Shown here: in pieces, positions 60,600 through 64,000 of the stretch
Position numbering within the stretch: the first letter of the stretch is position 1
Layout of the letters: the number at the start of each line of letters is the position of its first letter
From: Annulohypoxylon bovei var. microspora
Taxonomy: Eukaryota; Ascomycota; Sordariomycetes; Xylariales; Hypoxylaceae
Direction of reading: 5' to 3'
DNA: 64,000 bases
NCBI GenBank assembly: GCA_022836615.1
Contig: MU405253.1
Location: 211,369 to 275,368 of the forward strand
The notes under the pieces: model-generated
What the model saw: only the letters and a program-made list of their open reading frames with translations
Told to the model about the DNA's origin: nothing
Database searches by the model: none
Translations under genes and position numbers: made by a program

Positions 60600-63500
60600 A
60601 TTACCTTTAATTATAAATTTTTTTTTTTAATAAAATAAATATATAAATTTATTTATAATAAAAAAAATAAAACGTATAATTAATAAAACGTTATTTTAAT
60701 TATAAAAATATTTACCCGTAATAATTCCGTATATTATATAATTAAAATATAATTATATATTTAAATAAATTAATATAAAATAAATAATAATAATAATAAT
60801 AATTTATTAATTTATTATTAATATAATATTAAATATTAAATAATTATTTTAATAATTATATATTTAATAATAATTATTTAAAATTAAATTTTTTATTTTT
60901 TTATATACGTGTAAAAATAATAATAAATAATATTATATTAATTAAATTTATAAAATTAAAATAATATTTAATTAATAATTAATACGAGTTTTTTAAAAAA
61001 TAAAAAAATATTTTAAAAAAATAACGTAAAATAAAATTAATTAATTAATAAATAATTAAAATTTATATTATAAATAAAATAAAATTTTTATTTTTTTAAA
61101 AAAAATTTTACGTTTTTTCGGAAATTAAAAGTTTTATTAATATTATATATTTTTATTTTATTAATAAAATTTTATTAATAATAAATGAAAATAATTTTAA
61201 TAAAATAATAAATAATAATATAATTATTAAATTATAAATTAAAAATTATTAATTAAAAGAAATTAAATATATTTAAAATTTTATATAAATTAAATTATAA
61301 TATTATTTTAATTTAAATAATAAAATATTTTTTTAATTAAATTAATTATATTAAATTTTTTTAATAATATAATTTTAAAAAAATTAACGAAATATTAATT
61401 CCGAATAAAATATTTTATAATAAAAATAAATAATTAATAAAAAATAAATAATTAAATTATTTAATATTTAATATATTAATTATTAAATTATTATTTAAAT
61501 GTATTTAAATTATTAAAATAATAATTAATTAATTTAAAAAATATTATATTTAATAAAATTTAATAAATAATAAAATAAAAAATAAAATTTAATAAAATTA
61601 TTAAAAGTTTTTATAAAAAATAATTAAAAGAAATTAATTAATAATTAAATGAATTTTAAAATATAATATTAAAATAATTTTTTTTATATATTTAAAAATA
61701 ATTAAAAAAAATGACGTTTATTTAAAAAAAATATAATTAATATTATTAAAAATATAATTAATAAAAATAAAAAAAATAAAAAAATATTTAAAATAATAAA
61801 TAATTTAAAATATAATTATAAGTAATTAAAATAATATAAATTATTTTAAACGATAATATATTATTTTAAAAAAAAAATTTTAAAAAAATATATATATAAA
61901 AATATTAAAAAATGTATAAAAAAGCGTATAAAAAACGTTTAAAAATTTTTTTTTAAAAAAATTATATTTAAAGGAATTTTTTTTTTAAAAAAACGCGAAC
62001 GATTAAAAAGTAAATTATTAATAATATTAAATAAAAAATATAAAAAAATTAAATCGAATACATGGAAAATATTATTAATTAAATAAAATAAAAACGTGGG
62101 TATATAATTACGTAAAAATAAATTAATTAAACATTTCCCGCATTTTAACGGTTTTTTTTATTTTTAAATTTTTTTAAATTTTTTTTATTTCTTTAATTTA
62201 AATTTATAAAATTATTATTATTTAATTTATTATTTAATTTATTATTTTTTAATTTTAAAAAATTAATTATTTTTTAATTTTAAAAAATTAATTATAAATT
62301 AATATTAAAATTATAAACTTTATTAATATTAATAATTTACGTTTTAATAAATTATTAAATTAAATAAAAAATATATAAAAATTTAAAAAAATAAAAAAAA
62401 TAAAAAAAATATGTTACGGGTTAAAAACCCGGAAAGTTAATTAAAATAAAAATTAACGTAAACTTACATTATGGTTATAAACGTAATAAACGTAAATCTT
62501 TATAATAAAGTTATTAATAATTTTAAATAAATTATTAAAATTATTAAAATATATATAAAAAAGGTTTTTATGTTAATTAATTTAATTTATACCTTTAAAC
62601 ATAAATATTATAACCTTAAAAACGAAAGGTTATTACTTTTCCTTTTTTCTTTTATTAATAAAAATAACCTCATTTTTAATTTTATATAACATAAATTTAT
62701 TATTATTTATAAAAATCGTTATATATTTTTATTAATTATTTTTTAATTAATAAAAATCTTTAAAAAAATGTTTATTACGTTAAATAATAATTTAATATAT
62801 AAATACCTTTTAAATAATAAATAACTAAAACCTTATAATATTTATCGTTTTTTATTAATATAATTTAAATATATATAAATTTTACGATAATTTCTTTAAT
62901 AACTTTATAATTAACTTATTAAATAACTTTAATTTATTTCATAAAACCAAAGAAATAACTTTAATTAAAGATAAGTATTTAATTTAAATTAACGAATAAA
63001 AAACTTTTTAATATATGTAATTATATTAAATTTTTTTATTTTAAAAAATATAATATATTTTAAATTAAAAAAAAAAAAATACTTAAAGATTATATTTTTA
63101 ATTTTAATTAAAAAACGGTAATGTTTAATATAATGGCTTAATATAAAAAAACTTAATGGGTAATATAATAATTAAGCTTTTATTTAAATTTTAATTAAAA
63201 AATTTAAAAATAAATAATTAATTTAAACCATTTATTAAAATTTAATTAAAATGTGTTAAAATACTTTTTAATATTTTAACGATTTTTTTATTAATTTTAA
63301 AAGTAAGTTAGCTTTAATTAACGGGTTATATTAAAAAAAAAATAAGATCGGTTATATTAACGCGAGGTTAAATAATAAATTAAAAAATGTTTTTATAATA
63401 AAAAAATTAAATAAAAAAAATTATAATAAATGGATAATTAAAATTAATAATGTAATAATTAAAGTAAAAAAAATATTAAATTATAAGAAAAAAAGCAATT

Positions 63501-63900
63501 ATTTTATAACCATTTAATATAAAAAAACATTTAATTAAAAGGTTATTAACTTTATTAATATAATAATTATTTAAAAATAAAAATTAAAACTTAATAAAAA
63601 TAAAAATATAATTATAAGTAAAATGAATTATATAATTTTAATTATTATAATAATTATAATAATAAATTAAATAAATAATTCACATTAAAGTAATAATAAT
63701 TTATTAAAAGCATAATAAAAGTTAAACCAAGAATTTAAAAAACTTAAAAAAAAAAGTAAATATATTCGTTATATAAAAATAAAGTATTTTATAATGATTT
63801 GCTTATTATTTTAAACCGCATTTTAACCGGATTATAACAACGGAAATGGTATGTTACGAATGGTTATTATAAAGGTTTAAAATAATTAAAATGTTAAAAA
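60600..63900. repeat. AT-rich block, unassigned right part
   Basis: Almost pure A/T with scattered CpG. A perfect short hairpin, CGGGTT-AAA-AACCCG, occurs near 62417. The segments around 62410-62700 and 63700-63900 keep more C and G than the rest. I could not pair this part with other copies by eye, and no gene is visible. Confidence 0.5.
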
Positions 63901-63906
63901 TAATTA

Positions 63907-64000
63907 TCCGTCCGGAGGACACTATTACGCTCAAACTTTTTTGGATAATTAGTCATACAATTGTCAGCAAACTGATAAGTAATTGATAAGGTAATTGATA
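63907..64000 (+). mobile_element. Nearly unmutated end of a repeat, continuing past the window
   Basis: Base composition changes abruptly here. The first 30 bases (CCGTCCGGAGGACACTATTA...) match the ends of the 43727-44937 element, but with C and G where those copies have T and A. The last roughly 30 bases contain two or three imperfect TGATAAGGTAAT units, which after G-to-A change would read as TTAATTAATTAT-like DNA. It is therefore probably the start of a younger, less mutated copy of the same element. Confidence 0.55.

Larger units (their letters stand above)
41221..63906. repeat. 22.7-kb AT-rich, RIP-mutated repeat block without genes
   Basis: The whole stretch is overwhelmingly A and T on both strands. 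The few C and G left occur largely as CpG, while CpA and TpG are scarce, which is what cytosine-to-thymine mutation in CpA context by RIP leaves behind. No long reading frame survives in any frame; the only 80-codon frame (59546-59788) is composed of I/K/L/F/N codons, as random AT sequence would give. Several internal segments are related to each other in direct or inverted orientation, listed separately. Such blocks are known in Pezizomycotina as AT isochores, relics of transposons and centromeres; which of these it is cannot be decided from one window. Confidence 0.9.

Overview
The window reads as nuclear DNA of a filamentous ascomycete (Pezizomycotina, most likely a Sordariomycete; I do not name a species). 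The evidence is short GT-AG introns of about 50-150 bp, fungal-type gene architectures (a fused three-domain trpC, U1-70K with an RGG tail, mitochondrial mL43, Tim9, Mrt4), and a large AT block that looks mutated by repeat-induced point mutation (RIP).

Positions 1 to about 41,200 are a gene-bearing, GC-balanced region with thirteen protein genes. In order they are a G-protein beta subunit (+), a phosducin-like protein (+), a single-span membrane protein of unknown function (+), a Yrb1/RanBP1 homologue (+), a DUF4211 nuclear protein (+), trifunctional tryptophan enzyme trpC (-), nucleoporin Nup188 (+), Tim9 (-), Mrt4 (+), U1-70K (-), mitochondrial ribosomal protein mL43 (+), triosephosphate isomerase (-) and a disordered proline/arginine-rich protein (-). 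I resolved splice sites by hand; every multi-exon model below has a total length divisible by three, and those in recognised families have a length normal for the family. The left 20 kb is loosely packed with 1-4.5 kb intergenic spaces. From 18.8 to 38 kb genes are tight and mostly alternate in divergent and convergent pairs.

Positions from about 41,200 to 63,900 contain no recognisable gene. The block is extremely AT-rich, with remaining C/G often in CpG and with CpA/TpG scarce, which is the expected RIP footprint. It is not featureless. By eye it resolves into nested, mutated mobile elements: a 2.9-kb sequence present twice in opposite orientation, a roughly 3.4-kb element with about 220-bp terminal inverted repeats plus a second partial copy and a third end, a roughly 1.44-kb insertion shown by comparison with its empty counterpart, a 1.2-kb low-complexity element whose terminus reappears almost unmutated at the right edge, and a pair of 170-bp direct repeats.

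Functionally the genes are mostly housekeeping. The Gbeta gene and the phosducin-like gene act on the same G-protein signalling module and lie only 4.5 kb apart. RanBP1 and Nup188 both serve nuclear transport. No tRNA, rRNA, CRISPR or prokaryotic feature was seen.
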